Shown piece by piece: positions 25,365-34,777 of a DNA stretch of 64,000 bases. The position numbers and the translations under genes are program-made. This DNA is from Chitinivibrionales bacterium (GTDB taxonomy: Bacteria > Fibrobacterota > Chitinivibrionia > Chitinivibrionales > JANQEN01): contig JANQEN010000082.1 of assembly GCA_028278335.1 (NCBI GenBank), forward strand, positions 1 to 64,000, written 5' to 3'. Each line of letters begins with the position of its first letter. Position 1 is the stretch's first letter. The notes under the pieces were generated by a model. That model was not told where the DNA came from. It made no database searches and saw only the letters and a list, made by a program, of their open reading frames with translations.

Positions 25365-26795
25365 TCATCGATAGAAGTAGAGTAGATAATTCTCTTGTGT
25401 CTTTTCCCAGTGTAACTGAAGAACATATAGTCCATTAGAGATTTTGGGATCAAAAAGGAGGGAGATATTACTATTACATATCTTTGATTCAATACTTGAC
25501 CACAACATTTTTCCAGATAGATCACAGAGAGCATGGCCAATGAGTTGATCTGATTGATTATGAAGCTGAAGTACCTGCGACCCTCTGAGTTTTAAAGTCT
25601 TGCTGGCTTTTTTCTTCTTCCGAATACTTTTATTAATTGCTGTGATGGAATCATCACTTAATTCAACTACCGATGCACCGGAATAGTTATTCTTTGTACC
25701 GCTTGCTACATAGAGCCTGTTTTTTCCATCTCCTCTTCCATCACCAATTGTACATCCACCAGTAGCTGCAGTAATACCATCAATATCAAATTTGCTTTTT
25801 GATATATTCCAAGTATATTCTTTAAGTCCAGAGTTCTTTTCTGAAACATAGAGCCTAGATTGTTTGTCTACTCTAACTGCTCCACTTCTTATATAAAACC
25901 GTTGGGCATTTTTCGAGTCCACTGTCAAGGTGTCCCACTTTCCAGAAGAGTAGGTAAACTCCATAAGCGGGCCCGTCCAGGCATAAACACGGTTTAATGT
26001 GTCATTTCGAACTGAAGCAACATGGGTTGCCCAACTCGAATTTGAGGGAGCTGTATAGACGATGCTTTCTTTAAATGCCGTACCATCCCAACTGAATTCG
26101 TGGAGTGTTTTCCCATATCGGCGACCCACATAGATTCTGTTAGTACCATCGTTTCGACCATCGCCTAAAGAAAATTCTCCCACAGTAAAGTCACATACCA
26201 CCTGCTCATCAAAGCTTTGTCCGTTCCAGGAATATTGAAAAAGGCCTTTGTCACTGGCAATGTATAAACGCTCTTTTCCATCATTACATCCATTTCCAGA
26301 ACGAGTGGCATATATATTCGATTTTCCAGTACTATTTGTCAACGTTGAAAGAGGAGACCACCCATTGGAATAGGATGTAAAGCGGACACCTTTGCTTCCC
26401 CATTCACCAATGTAAAAGGCATTAATACCATTATTTTTTAATGCTGCTATTCTGGGCGCACAATGCGTACCAATCCCCGAGTAAATTGTATCACTGTGCC
26501 AAAGGCTGTTGGTAAAGCTCCACTCAAATCCTTTTCCTTGATAGGTTCCCGAACCATAGAGACGTAGTTTGCTGTCATTTCGGCCAACACCGAGGTTTAC
26601 ACCGTCAATTTTATAGGGACGACCAGGTAATATCAAAGTCTGTTTAAATTCACCGAAACTCTTGTAAAATAAAGAAGTGGCCAGTATGAGACATACTGGA
26701 AACCACTTCGAGATTGTTCGATGACTAAAGTTATATGTATTGCTAATTAAGGATACAAATTTTTGTTGGTTGATATCTTTCATAGGTATTATCAA
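25365..26795 (-). CDS. Secreted beta-propeller-like protein with T9SS-like C-terminus
   Basis: Repeated G-D/N-GRNDGxNRLYVAS-type motif ~7 times; C-term DLSGKMLW...ISNGLYVLQL. Confidence 0.6.
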   Translation of the reverse strand: MIIPMKDINQQKFVSLISNTYNFSHRTISKWFPVCLILATSLFYKSFGEFKQTLILPGRPYKIDGVNLGVGRNDSKLRLYGSGTYQGKGFEWSFTNSLWHSDTIYSGIGTHCAPRIAALKNNGINAFYIGEWGSKGVRFTSYSNGWSPLSTLTNSTGKSNIYATRSGNGCNDGKERLYIASDKGLFQYSWNGQSFDEQVVCDFTVGEFSLGDGRNDGTNRIYVGRRYGKTLHEFSWDGTAFKESIVYTAPSNSSWATHVASVRNDTLNRVYAWTGPLMEFTYSSGKWDTLTVDSKNAQRFYIRSGAVRVDKQSRLYVSEKNSGLKEYTWNISKSKFDIDGITAATGGCTIGDGRGDGKNRLYVASGTKNNYSGASVVELSDDSITAINKSIRKKKKASKTLKLRGSQVLQLHNQSDQLIGHALCDLSGKMLWSSIESKICNSNISLLFDPKISNGLYVLQLHWEKTQENYLLYFYR

Positions 26796-29172
26796 TTGTT
26801 ACAATATATTGTCCTGAGGGAATCACATTTTCCTTAAAGTCCCACTGAATTGTATGGTTGAAGCTTGGTTGAATGCTATTATAATTCCAGATTTTTTTAC
26901 CCTGTGTGTTGTAAATATTTAAAGAAACTTTGTTTTTCTTGGATGGTTTAATAAGAAAAGTTAGTTTTCCATTTCGGTGAATTGTTTTAAGATAGACTCG
27001 TCCACCCTCTTTAATAGGATTTTTAATGGGTATTACCGCATCATTATAAATTTTATAAATCCCTACACCTAATGGTTTCAGCTGATCTGTAAAAGTTTTT
27101 CCACTTAAAACAATATTACGAGAGTTTTCACCATAAACCTCTATTTTTGCATTTTTATAAAGAGACTCAAAGGTAAATTCAACTTTTTCAGTCTTTTCTT
27201 TTATATTTGCAGCAAAAAGAAATGTCGTGTCATTATGCTCCTTTGCCATTATGTCAACCCTGCCACCATCAAGCTCTTTATGGCTGATTTTGAGTTTTGG
27301 GGAATCCCCCAAAATTCCATGGGTTAGATTCTTGATATCTTTAACAAATGTCCTCATCGCTGCAAAATTTTTTGGTGGTGTAGTACCCTGATAATGATAC
27401 CAATGAATACCCTTGATTCCATGCACCACCATCAACCAACACATTAAGGTAACCTCTTCCGGCTTTGGGGTGCCTCCACCTCGACCGGGTAAGCAATCTG
27501 CCGTTTGTACAAAAGCTGTGGTAGGAAGTAATCGATAATTCCACTTATTTACATTATCAGCTGCCAATGCCATCTCTTCAAATCCAACATCGTATTCAAT
27601 CGGATATACATCAAAGCCATACATATCAGCGACAAGATAGGGATACATCCATTTGTGCACTTTCTCTGTTAAGAACTCATTTGTCGGTGAATGAAAATAG
27701 AGCCCCATGGCAATCATGTTTGTAAAACGGCTGGGATCTTTTTTCTGTGCGATTTTCCACCAAGAGTAGTAATCTTCAGCTTTATATCGATTAAATATTG
27801 GTTCCTCTCTAAAAGACCACCAAGCAACTCGTTTATGATGTTTAGCGTGTTCAACATAACTAGATGTGACAGCGTCTGTCCAGGGGTTAGGGCCATCAGC
27901 TTTTTTGCAGCCTGTATTCATGGGACCAAAACAGTATAAATCGTACTTAAAGGCAGAGTCTAAATATTCCACAAATCGTTCTTTGGTAGGTGTGCCCCAA
28001 TCTTGACCATATAAAATATTTATATACTTATTTTCAGCCCAGTTTTTCAAATGTGCTCGATTTAGTCCAAAAGGAGATACTGGAAAAAATTTCTTTTTAT
28101 TTATTAAAACATTATTATCTACATCAATTGTTACAAATGGATCTCCCTCATAATTTTTATCGAACATTACTGTGTCTTTAGCTTTTTCATTACCCTTGCT
28201 ATCTGATAGGGTCACGCTAAAGGTGTATATGGCTTTGCTTAAGCCAGAAAGGTTAACCTGAACCTCTTCTCGGCCTTTGATATTATTTGATTTTTTTAGG
28301 ATATTTTTGCTATATCCATTTGATCCAAAAAGATCAATAGATAATTGATCATTTGATGAAAAATTATTTAATACAGCTATGGCTTTCGCACCAATACGGC
28401 CAGTAAAGTTTGGGTGAATTATAGTTATAGTTTTGGCACTCGATCTTAGGTGATACTCATCGATAAAAACATCATCAAAATTGATAGAACCGGAGATGTC
28501 ACTTGAGGAAGATTCATACATGGCTATCCAACCTAACCTTAATTCGTTTATTCCCTCCACCAAGGTTAAATTTGAACTTGAGATATCCTCTTTACCATCA
28601 ACAAAGACTTTATAGGTACCATTTGTTCCATTTGCTGAATATTGGACTTCGATACAGTACCATTTTTCCGGTGAAAGAAAGGCCTTTCCTTTGCCGGCAT
28701 TTTTAGTTGCAAGATAATATTTATTCTCAGCTTCCTTTTTTAATCTAAGGGCTTGAACAGTACCAGTTCCTGTTTTTGCTATATTGAAAAAATCGATATG
28801 ATGATTTGTGTTCATATTGATTTTTTTTAGATACACATAGGATCGAATGTAAATACTATTAGTTTCCTTATAGTTTTTTTTCAGATAGGCAATCCTTCTC
28901 TCATTTAAGGCTGGAATGGTGGCACAGGCCGAGTATTTACCTGAGTAGCTAACAACACTATCCAGTTCAATTTTTGAAGGCTCTTTAATTTCGCGCCATG
29001 ACCATGAATAAAAATCTCCCCGCTCAAATTGGTCACTAAAGATGTACGTTGGCCAGGTGTAAGAGAATGCTGAGGAAGTTACTAAAAGCATTGTACATGA
29101 AAGAAACATTGTGATTCTTTTTACTATAAAATTTCTTGGTCTGAGTAGATGTGTAATCATATGAGCCTCCAT
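26743..29172 (-). CDS. Secreted glycoside-hydrolase-like protein with LamG-like N-domain and T9SS-like C-terminus
   Basis: LamG-like N-region; TIM-barrel-like FFPVSPFGLNRAHLKNWAENKYINI...WWSFREEPIF...GFDVYPIEYD; C-term VSLNIYNTQGKKIWNYNSIQPSFNHTIQWDFKENVIPSGQYIVTI. Confidence 0.6.
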   Translation of the reverse strand: MEAHMITHLLRPRNFIVKRITMFLSCTMLLVTSSAFSYTWPTYIFSDQFERGDFYSWSWREIKEPSKIELDSVVSYSGKYSACATIPALNERRIAYLKKNYKETNSIYIRSYVYLKKINMNTNHHIDFFNIAKTGTGTVQALRLKKEAENKYYLATKNAGKGKAFLSPEKWYCIEVQYSANGTNGTYKVFVDGKEDISSSNLTLVEGINELRLGWIAMYESSSSDISGSINFDDVFIDEYHLRSSAKTITIIHPNFTGRIGAKAIAVLNNFSSNDQLSIDLFGSNGYSKNILKKSNNIKGREEVQVNLSGLSKAIYTFSVTLSDSKGNEKAKDTVMFDKNYEGDPFVTIDVDNNVLINKKKFFPVSPFGLNRAHLKNWAENKYINILYGQDWGTPTKERFVEYLDSAFKYDLYCFGPMNTGCKKADGPNPWTDAVTSSYVEHAKHHKRVAWWSFREEPIFNRYKAEDYYSWWKIAQKKDPSRFTNMIAMGLYFHSPTNEFLTEKVHKWMYPYLVADMYGFDVYPIEYDVGFEEMALAADNVNKWNYRLLPTTAFVQTADCLPGRGGGTPKPEEVTLMCWLMVVHGIKGIHWYHYQGTTPPKNFAAMRTFVKDIKNLTHGILGDSPKLKISHKELDGGRVDIMAKEHNDTTFLFAANIKEKTEKVEFTFESLYKNAKIEVYGENSRNIVLSGKTFTDQLKPLGVGIYKIYNDAVIPIKNPIKEGGRVYLKTIHRNGKLTFLIKPSKKNKVSLNIYNTQGKKIWNYNSIQPSFNHTIQWDFKENVIPSGQYIVTIDNTYERYQPTKICILN

Positions 29173-29180
29173 GAAATTTA

Positions 29181-29196
29181 AGTGATCTTGATCACA
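29181..29196. promoter_or_regulatory. CRP/FNR-like dyad upstream of the glycoside-hydrolase-like gene
   Basis: AGTGATCTTGATCACA, near-palindromic match to TGTGA-N6-TCACA. Confidence 0.4.
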
Positions 29197-29593
29197 TTAA
29201 TTATATCATTTAGGCAAGCAAAAATCCACAGACAACTAAGCTTTGCCAAGTAAAAATTAAACAACGGAGACACCATTTCCGTTTTTGGAAATTCATATAT
29301 AGGACAGGTGATACTACGTGAAGATTAATTTACAAAAACTAGCCATTGTGAAGAAATATTTGGGGTGCTTAAGTCTTTTAGGAGGTTATAATTATCCTTC
29401 TCTCTGGTAGGCAGACCAATGGATGCACTCTATCAAGGAAAAAAATAAACAGCTGAGGAATTGGTTTAAACTTTCAGATTGGCTTTTAGCTGTAGCTTTG
29501 GTATGTTTTGGCCATGTAAAGGAATATCAAATTTGTATTCCCATGCGAAAGTCATCAGAGACGTCAGTATATTAATTAAATGTATGGTTAAAA

Positions 29594-30616
29594 CTAAGAG
29601 ATTTCTGTTAATTGTTGAGTGATGAAATGTAATAGTGTTCTATCAGAAGTAACCGTGTCAGGAACAGGCTTCTTTTGAAGTACTATCTTGGGAAAATCAG
29701 ATGCGCTTTCAATCTTGACGACCTTTTTTGCTTTTATCAGAGCTTTTTCAACCTCTCCTAACTTTCCACCAAATATATCGTAAGAGGGCCTATTTAAACA
29801 AACCGCCTCTCTAATCATACTACCACCGCCACTGATCACTCCATCTGAAAACCATATCAGGTTTTGACCGTTTAATCTTTTTTTAAGCAAAACCACATTT
29901 TCATGATTGGGAAACTGTGAAAGAATTTTGTCTCGTTGGACTTTATATCTTGGCAAAACAACCACTTGAACATGCTTGAATTGAGAGAGATACGAGATAA
30001 TTTGTTCATCAATTTGATCATGATCACTTCCAGAATGATAGTGAGCATAGATCGAATTCATGCGAATGACTATTATTGTTTTTTTTAAGTCAATACCTGC
30101 CTCTGTAATTTCGTTGACATCGGGGACAAAATCATAGGCGTAAATCGACTCCTTTAATCCTGGGTATATTTTTACATTTTCGCCCTTTTTTAAATGAGTT
30201 AACTCCTCAGGAATGTATACGGTATGAGAAAACGGATATATCAAGGCTGAATTGCCAAATTCATAATCACCCATATTGACCATAGGAATTCTTAGCAACC
30301 AGGCGACGAATGTCTGTGGTCTGCTGCAAAAGCTAAATCCAAGAGATATTCTACGAGAAATTGCAAATTTAAATAGGAGAATAATTCGCAAAAATAATGA
30401 GACAAGCTTGGCTTTTTTACTTTTTCCAAAAAATGAATCAATAATATATACCCCTTTAAGGTCATATTTTTTGATTAATTCGGGAACCTCTAAGTATTTC
30501 CGCCCTGTTATAAAAATTTTAAATAGCTTTTGCTTTTCAAGCTCTTTTATTATTGAATAAAAGAATGGCACGTCCGGTGCTGTCACTAAGTCAATCCAGA
30601 GCGTTCTTTGCTTCAT
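29594..30616 (-). CDS. DUF354-family putative glycosyltransferase (copy 1)
   Basis: WIDLVTAPDVPFFYSIIKELEKQ...ITGRKYLEVPELIKKYDL, VVLPRYKVQRDKI, DGVISGGGSMIREAVCLNRPSYDIFGGKLGEVEK. Confidence 0.8.
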   Translation of the reverse strand: MKQRTLWIDLVTAPDVPFFYSIIKELEKQKLFKIFITGRKYLEVPELIKKYDLKGVYIIDSFFGKSKKAKLVSLFLRIILLFKFAISRRISLGFSFCSRPQTFVAWLLRIPMVNMGDYEFGNSALIYPFSHTVYIPEELTHLKKGENVKIYPGLKESIYAYDFVPDVNEITEAGIDLKKTIIVIRMNSIYAHYHSGSDHDQIDEQIISYLSQFKHVQVVVLPRYKVQRDKILSQFPNHENVVLLKKRLNGQNLIWFSDGVISGGGSMIREAVCLNRPSYDIFGGKLGEVEKALIKAKKVVKIESASDFPKIVLQKKPVPDTVTSDRTLLHFITQQLTEIS

Positions 30617-30628
30617 AATCTCTATCTT

Positions 30629-31750
30629 TTATGAGTGTTCATTTTTTAAAATTTCAATGATTTTTTTACTAGTTTGGCCATCGCCGTATGGATTTACAGC
30701 ATTTGCCATTTTTGAATAATAGTTGTCGTCGGTTAATAATTTAGAGACTTCACTTACAATAATATTTTTATCAGTTCCAACAAGTTTTGCTGTTCCTGCG
30801 TCAATTCCTTCTGTCCTCTCCGTGACCTCTCGCATGACTAATACAGGTTTGCCCAGTGAGGGTCCTTCTTCTTGAATGCCTCCTGAGTCAGTTAATATGA
30901 GATGGCACTTATTCATTATCCAAATTATATAAGGATAGGAAAGAGGTTCCGATAGGTGAACATTGTCACATTCGCTAAGAAATTCCGAAACCGGTTTTTG
31001 AACATTTGGATTTAAGTGTACAGGATAAATAAACTCAGCATCAGGATATTTTTGTGCAAGTTCCTTTATTGCCAAGCAGATGTTCTCGAAGGGGGTGCCA
31101 AAGCTTTCACGCCTGTGCCCGGTAATTAAAACGATTTTTTTATTAAAATCAAGAAACTCAAATTTTTTATAGAAACTTTCTTCTCCACGCTGTTTAATGA
31201 TATCCAAGCCTAAAAACAGAGCATCAATGACGGTGTTTCCAACATTCCAAATTGATTGTGCTATACCTTCAGCGTTTAGATTTTTTACTGCCAATTCAGT
31301 TGGGGCAAAATGATAATCTGCAATATGACTAACCATTTTTCTGTTTAATTCTTCGGGAAAGGGAGAATATTTATTAAAACTTCTTAATCCCGCTTCTAAA
31401 TGAGCAACCTTTTTTTTCAAATAAAAGGCTCCCAATGCCCCGAATAAAACTGTTGTAGTATCCCCCTGTACAAAGGTTATATCTGGATCAGATTCCTCTA
31501 AAATCTGTTTAATTTTCTGAATACCCTCTGCGGTTAAATCGAATAATGATTGATTTGGCTTCATTAATTCTAGGTTGTAGTCAACCTTAATTGAAAAAAA
31601 ATCGATCACTTGGTCTAGGAGTTCTTTGTGTTGCCCTGTGATGCAAACCGTGACAGAAAAGGATTCGGTGTTTTTTTGAAACTCTCGAATGAGGGGGGCC
31701 ATTTTAATGGCTTCTGGACGGGTTCCAAAAATAAAAAGAATTTTTTTCAT
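30629..31750 (-). CDS. UDP-N-acetylglucosamine 2-epimerase family (WecB/WbpI-like)
   Basis: FIFGTRPEAIKMAPLI, VQGDTTTVLFGALGAFYLKKKVAHLEAGLRS, TGHRRESFG, LTDSGGIQEEGPSLGKPVLVMREVTERTEG. Confidence 0.93.
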   Translation of the reverse strand: MKKILFIFGTRPEAIKMAPLIREFQKNTESFSVTVCITGQHKELLDQVIDFFSIKVDYNLELMKPNQSLFDLTAEGIQKIKQILEESDPDITFVQGDTTTVLFGALGAFYLKKKVAHLEAGLRSFNKYSPFPEELNRKMVSHIADYHFAPTELAVKNLNAEGIAQSIWNVGNTVIDALFLGLDIIKQRGEESFYKKFEFLDFNKKIVLITGHRRESFGTPFENICLAIKELAQKYPDAEFIYPVHLNPNVQKPVSEFLSECDNVHLSEPLSYPYIIWIMNKCHLILTDSGGIQEEGPSLGKPVLVMREVTERTEGIDAGTAKLVGTDKNIIVSEVSKLLTDDNYYSKMANAVNPYGDGQTSKKIIEILKNEHS

Positions 31751-31791
31751 ATTTTTATAAATATCCTACAATTGTTATTGATTAAAAAATG

Positions 31792-32829
31792 TTAGGAAAG
31801 CTTTTTAAGTGATTCAACTATAAAGGATAGTAAAACATTATCATCGAACTGCTTTTGGTGCTTTTTTGATTTAGTCAATTTTATAGAACTAAAGTCATTC
31901 TGAGACCGTAGTTTTGTTACTTGCTTCGAATTAATGAGCATACTTTCAACAACACCGATATGTCCATGAAAGATGTCATAGGCGGGCGTGCCAAGACACA
32001 CAGCTTCTCGTATCATACTTCCACCCCCACTAATAACACCATCTGAATGCCATATTAGATTTTGACCATTTATTGTTTTTTCAAGAAGAATGATGTTTTC
32101 ATTTTTTGAGGCTAATTGTTGAATGTGCTCAAACTGTTTCTGGTATCTGGGAAAAACAATAACTTGAACATCTTTCTTTGAGGAAATATACTCGATGAGT
32201 TCTAAATCAATTGATTTTGTCTTAATTCCTTGATAGTGAGCGAAGGTTGAGTTCATTCTAATAGTAATAATAACCTTCTCTAATGAGATATTCGCTTGTT
32301 CAAGTTCACCAGGATTTACTTCGAAATCATGGGCATAGAGAGATTCTTTCAATTCCGGATAATAGATGATTTTACTTTCTAAGTTTGGCTTAGAAAATTG
32401 AGTCAACTGTTTGAATTGTGGAGGAATTAGTATATGATGAGACAATGCGTTTATCATCCGTAACTCACCACCTTCATAATCAAACATGTTTACAATTTTT
32501 CTCCGCAATAACCATGCTGCAATAGTCTGAGATCGGCTTGCGAATGAGAATGCTATGTCGCATCTATTTTTTAGTCCAAACAGAAATAGTTGTAGTGATC
32601 GAATTACCAGAGCAAGGCATTTGTCCCAAAATTTTTTCCCATAAAAACAATCAATAAATAGTATTGAATGAAGATTGTATTTTTTTGAGAGCTCAGGGAC
32701 GTGTAAAAATTTACGACCCGTAATAATTAATTCAAAGGTATCCTGTTTTTTAATCTCATTAATAATGGTATTAAAAAATGGTACATCCGGTGCCGTAACA
32801 AGATCAATCCAAATTATTGTTTTTTTCAT
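31792..32829 (-). CDS. DUF354-family putative glycosyltransferase (copy 2)
   Basis: Paralogous to 29594-30616: WIDLVTAPDVPFFNTIINEIKKQ...ITGRKFLHVPELSKKYNL, DGVISGGGSMIREAVCLGTPAYDIFHG. Confidence 0.8.
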   Translation of the reverse strand: MKKTIIWIDLVTAPDVPFFNTIINEIKKQDTFELIITGRKFLHVPELSKKYNLHSILFIDCFYGKKFWDKCLALVIRSLQLFLFGLKNRCDIAFSFASRSQTIAAWLLRRKIVNMFDYEGGELRMINALSHHILIPPQFKQLTQFSKPNLESKIIYYPELKESLYAHDFEVNPGELEQANISLEKVIITIRMNSTFAHYQGIKTKSIDLELIEYISSKKDVQVIVFPRYQKQFEHIQQLASKNENIILLEKTINGQNLIWHSDGVISGGGSMIREAVCLGTPAYDIFHGHIGVVESMLINSKQVTKLRSQNDFSSIKLTKSKKHQKQFDDNVLLSFIVESLKKLS

Positions 32830-32860
32830 GTTTTTTTAAATAAAATAGTTAGTAAATTTC

Positions 32861-33784
32861 TCAACTATCAACAACCTTGTTTTTTCTTAGAATGTGATAA
32901 TTCTTTAAAACAATAACATTTTCAATTATGTTTCTCCAAAGGACAAGTTTAAAATATCTCTTTACTTTATTGTCTACTTTAATTCTTGGCTTCTTTTCTT
33001 TTCTTGCTGTATTGTATCCTTTATAAAACGTGTACGAAAACCGTATGCCAGATTTAATGGCCCAAAGGATACATTTTAATAGTATATAATAATAAGGGGT
33101 GTACCGGGTATACGTACTTTCTCCATAGTAAGAAAAATCTATTCGTATTCCCATTTCCCGAGATTCAGCTTTAATTTCTTTGAACGATTGAGATTCCCAT
33201 CCCTTTGTCCATGCAAGGGCTGCAGAGATTGCATCTGCTGAATTTCCAACTAAATAGCCGGCTTCATCAAAACACTCTATTTTCCATATTCTAACAGCCC
33301 CACGCACCCAACGAAGTGGCATGTGATCATATTGTAAATGATTTTTTACTCGGTAACTTATCACACCACTGGCAATTCCAAGTTTTGGCAACACTTGGAA
33401 CCGTCTTATTAATTTTAAATAATAGTCGGGCTCAACAAAACAATCTGAATCGAGAATTCCAGCATAATCAAAACTTATTTTTTCTTTTTTTCGGATAGCA
33501 TTAAATTTTTTAAAACCAAATGAAATAACTTGAGAATATTTGGAGCCCAGGGCATAATTTTTGTCAAGTGATGTTAAGTTATAGAGACGGACTTGGTCAA
33601 CATTTTTTATAGTTGAAACATTTTTTTCTAAAAACTCTTTGCTACCATCATCACTATCATCATTAATAATTATCCACAGTGCAATTTTTATTGATTGGTT
33701 TTCAATAGAGCTAATCAGTTCCTCAAGATTTTCGAGTTCATTCTTAACTGGAGTGATTAAAGCGATCTTATTTTTTTGGTCCAC
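32861..33784 (-). CDS. Glycosyltransferase family 2
   Basis: KIALITPVKNELENLEELISSIENQSI...INDDSDDGSKEFLE; DSDCFVEPDYY. Confidence 0.85.
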   Translation of the reverse strand: MDQKNKIALITPVKNELENLEELISSIENQSIKIALWIIINDDSDDGSKEFLEKNVSTIKNVDQVRLYNLTSLDKNYALGSKYSQVISFGFKKFNAIRKKEKISFDYAGILDSDCFVEPDYYLKLIRRFQVLPKLGIASGVISYRVKNHLQYDHMPLRWVRGAVRIWKIECFDEAGYLVGNSADAISAALAWTKGWESQSFKEIKAESREMGIRIDFSYYGESTYTRYTPYYYILLKCILWAIKSGIRFSYTFYKGYNTARKEKKPRIKVDNKVKRYFKLVLWRNIIENVIVLKNYHILRKNKVVDS

Positions 33785-33823
33785 CTATTTTAACCTTTAA
33801 TGTAATTAATGAATAGTTTGAAT

Positions 33824-34765
33824 TTAGCTATAGGAGTTTTGTACTAGCCAGAGAACAGATTGATAGCTGACTCTTATTTTTTGCGAGGCCAATTCTTTTT
33901 TATTTTTATTAAGAAAGGTGTATAGAATTGAAAACAGAAAAAATCTAATAGAATGAGTAAGAAGATAGATGAGGAAAAGTGATAAAAATTTATATGATGA
34001 AAAGTATTTGCGATTGAACTGTGTCTGAGCTTGTAAAAGATGCTTGTTGAATTTAGCCGGTGAAAGTGAAGAACTTGCACCGCCGTAGTGGATAACCTTT
34101 GCAGTTGGCAGGTAGGTTACCCTGTAGCCCCCCATTCTAAATCGTACACAGAAATCTTTGTCTTCACCGTAGAAGAAAAAATTTTCATCGAGCATACCAA
34201 CTTTTTCTAGTGCGCTTCTACGAATGAACCAAAAACAACCAGACAGAATTTCTACATCTTTTGACAGCTTTAGCTTGTCAAAAGTATAGAACTCTCCACT
34301 AAAAAGAGTTGTTCGTTTCAGATAGTTATGTATTCCAGTGGCTTCAATTAAGTTGTTCCATATTGTAGGCATCTTCCGGCAAGAACATTGATAGGTCATG
34401 TCTTGGTTGAAAACTGCAGGACCAGAAATACCGATGTTTTCTTCACTCTCCATGAACTTGAACAATAGGGGAAGTGCTGGATTTATTATCTTTATATCCG
34501 AATTAATAAGGGCCAGATACTTGCCACGACTCATTTTAATGCCAATATTATTAGCTTTGGCAAAACCCAAATTCTGTTCATTTTCAACAAGTTTAATTTT
34601 GGGGAATTTTCTGCGGAGTACTGCAACGGAGTCATCTGAAGAATCATTGTCAACAACAATGATTTCTAAATTGAGTTTTTCTTGATATGAATAAATAGAT
34701 TCAATACACTCAACAGTAAGTTTTTTCGTGTTCCAATTTACAATAATAACAGAAATATCTATCAA
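33824..34765 (-). CDS. Glycosyltransferase family 2 (rhamnosyltransferase-like)
   Basis: ISVIIVNWNTKKLTVECIESI...EIIVVDNDSSDDSVAVLRRKFP...NLGFAKANNIG. Confidence 0.9.
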   Translation of the reverse strand: MIDISVIIVNWNTKKLTVECIESIYSYQEKLNLEIIVVDNDSSDDSVAVLRRKFPKIKLVENEQNLGFAKANNIGIKMSRGKYLALINSDIKIINPALPLLFKFMESEENIGISGPAVFNQDMTYQCSCRKMPTIWNNLIEATGIHNYLKRTTLFSGEFYTFDKLKLSKDVEILSGCFWFIRRSALEKVGMLDENFFFYGEDKDFCVRFRMGGYRVTYLPTAKVIHYGGASSSLSPAKFNKHLLQAQTQFNRKYFSSYKFLSLFLIYLLTHSIRFFLFSILYTFLNKNKKELASQKIRVSYQSVLWLVQNSYS

Positions 34766-34777
34766 CTTGACACTCTT

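Noticed and set aside
29213-29590. Transposase remnant between EPS sub-blocks
   Set aside because: Searched by eye for DDE or IS-end features; none convincing, so only reported as a possible decayed ORF
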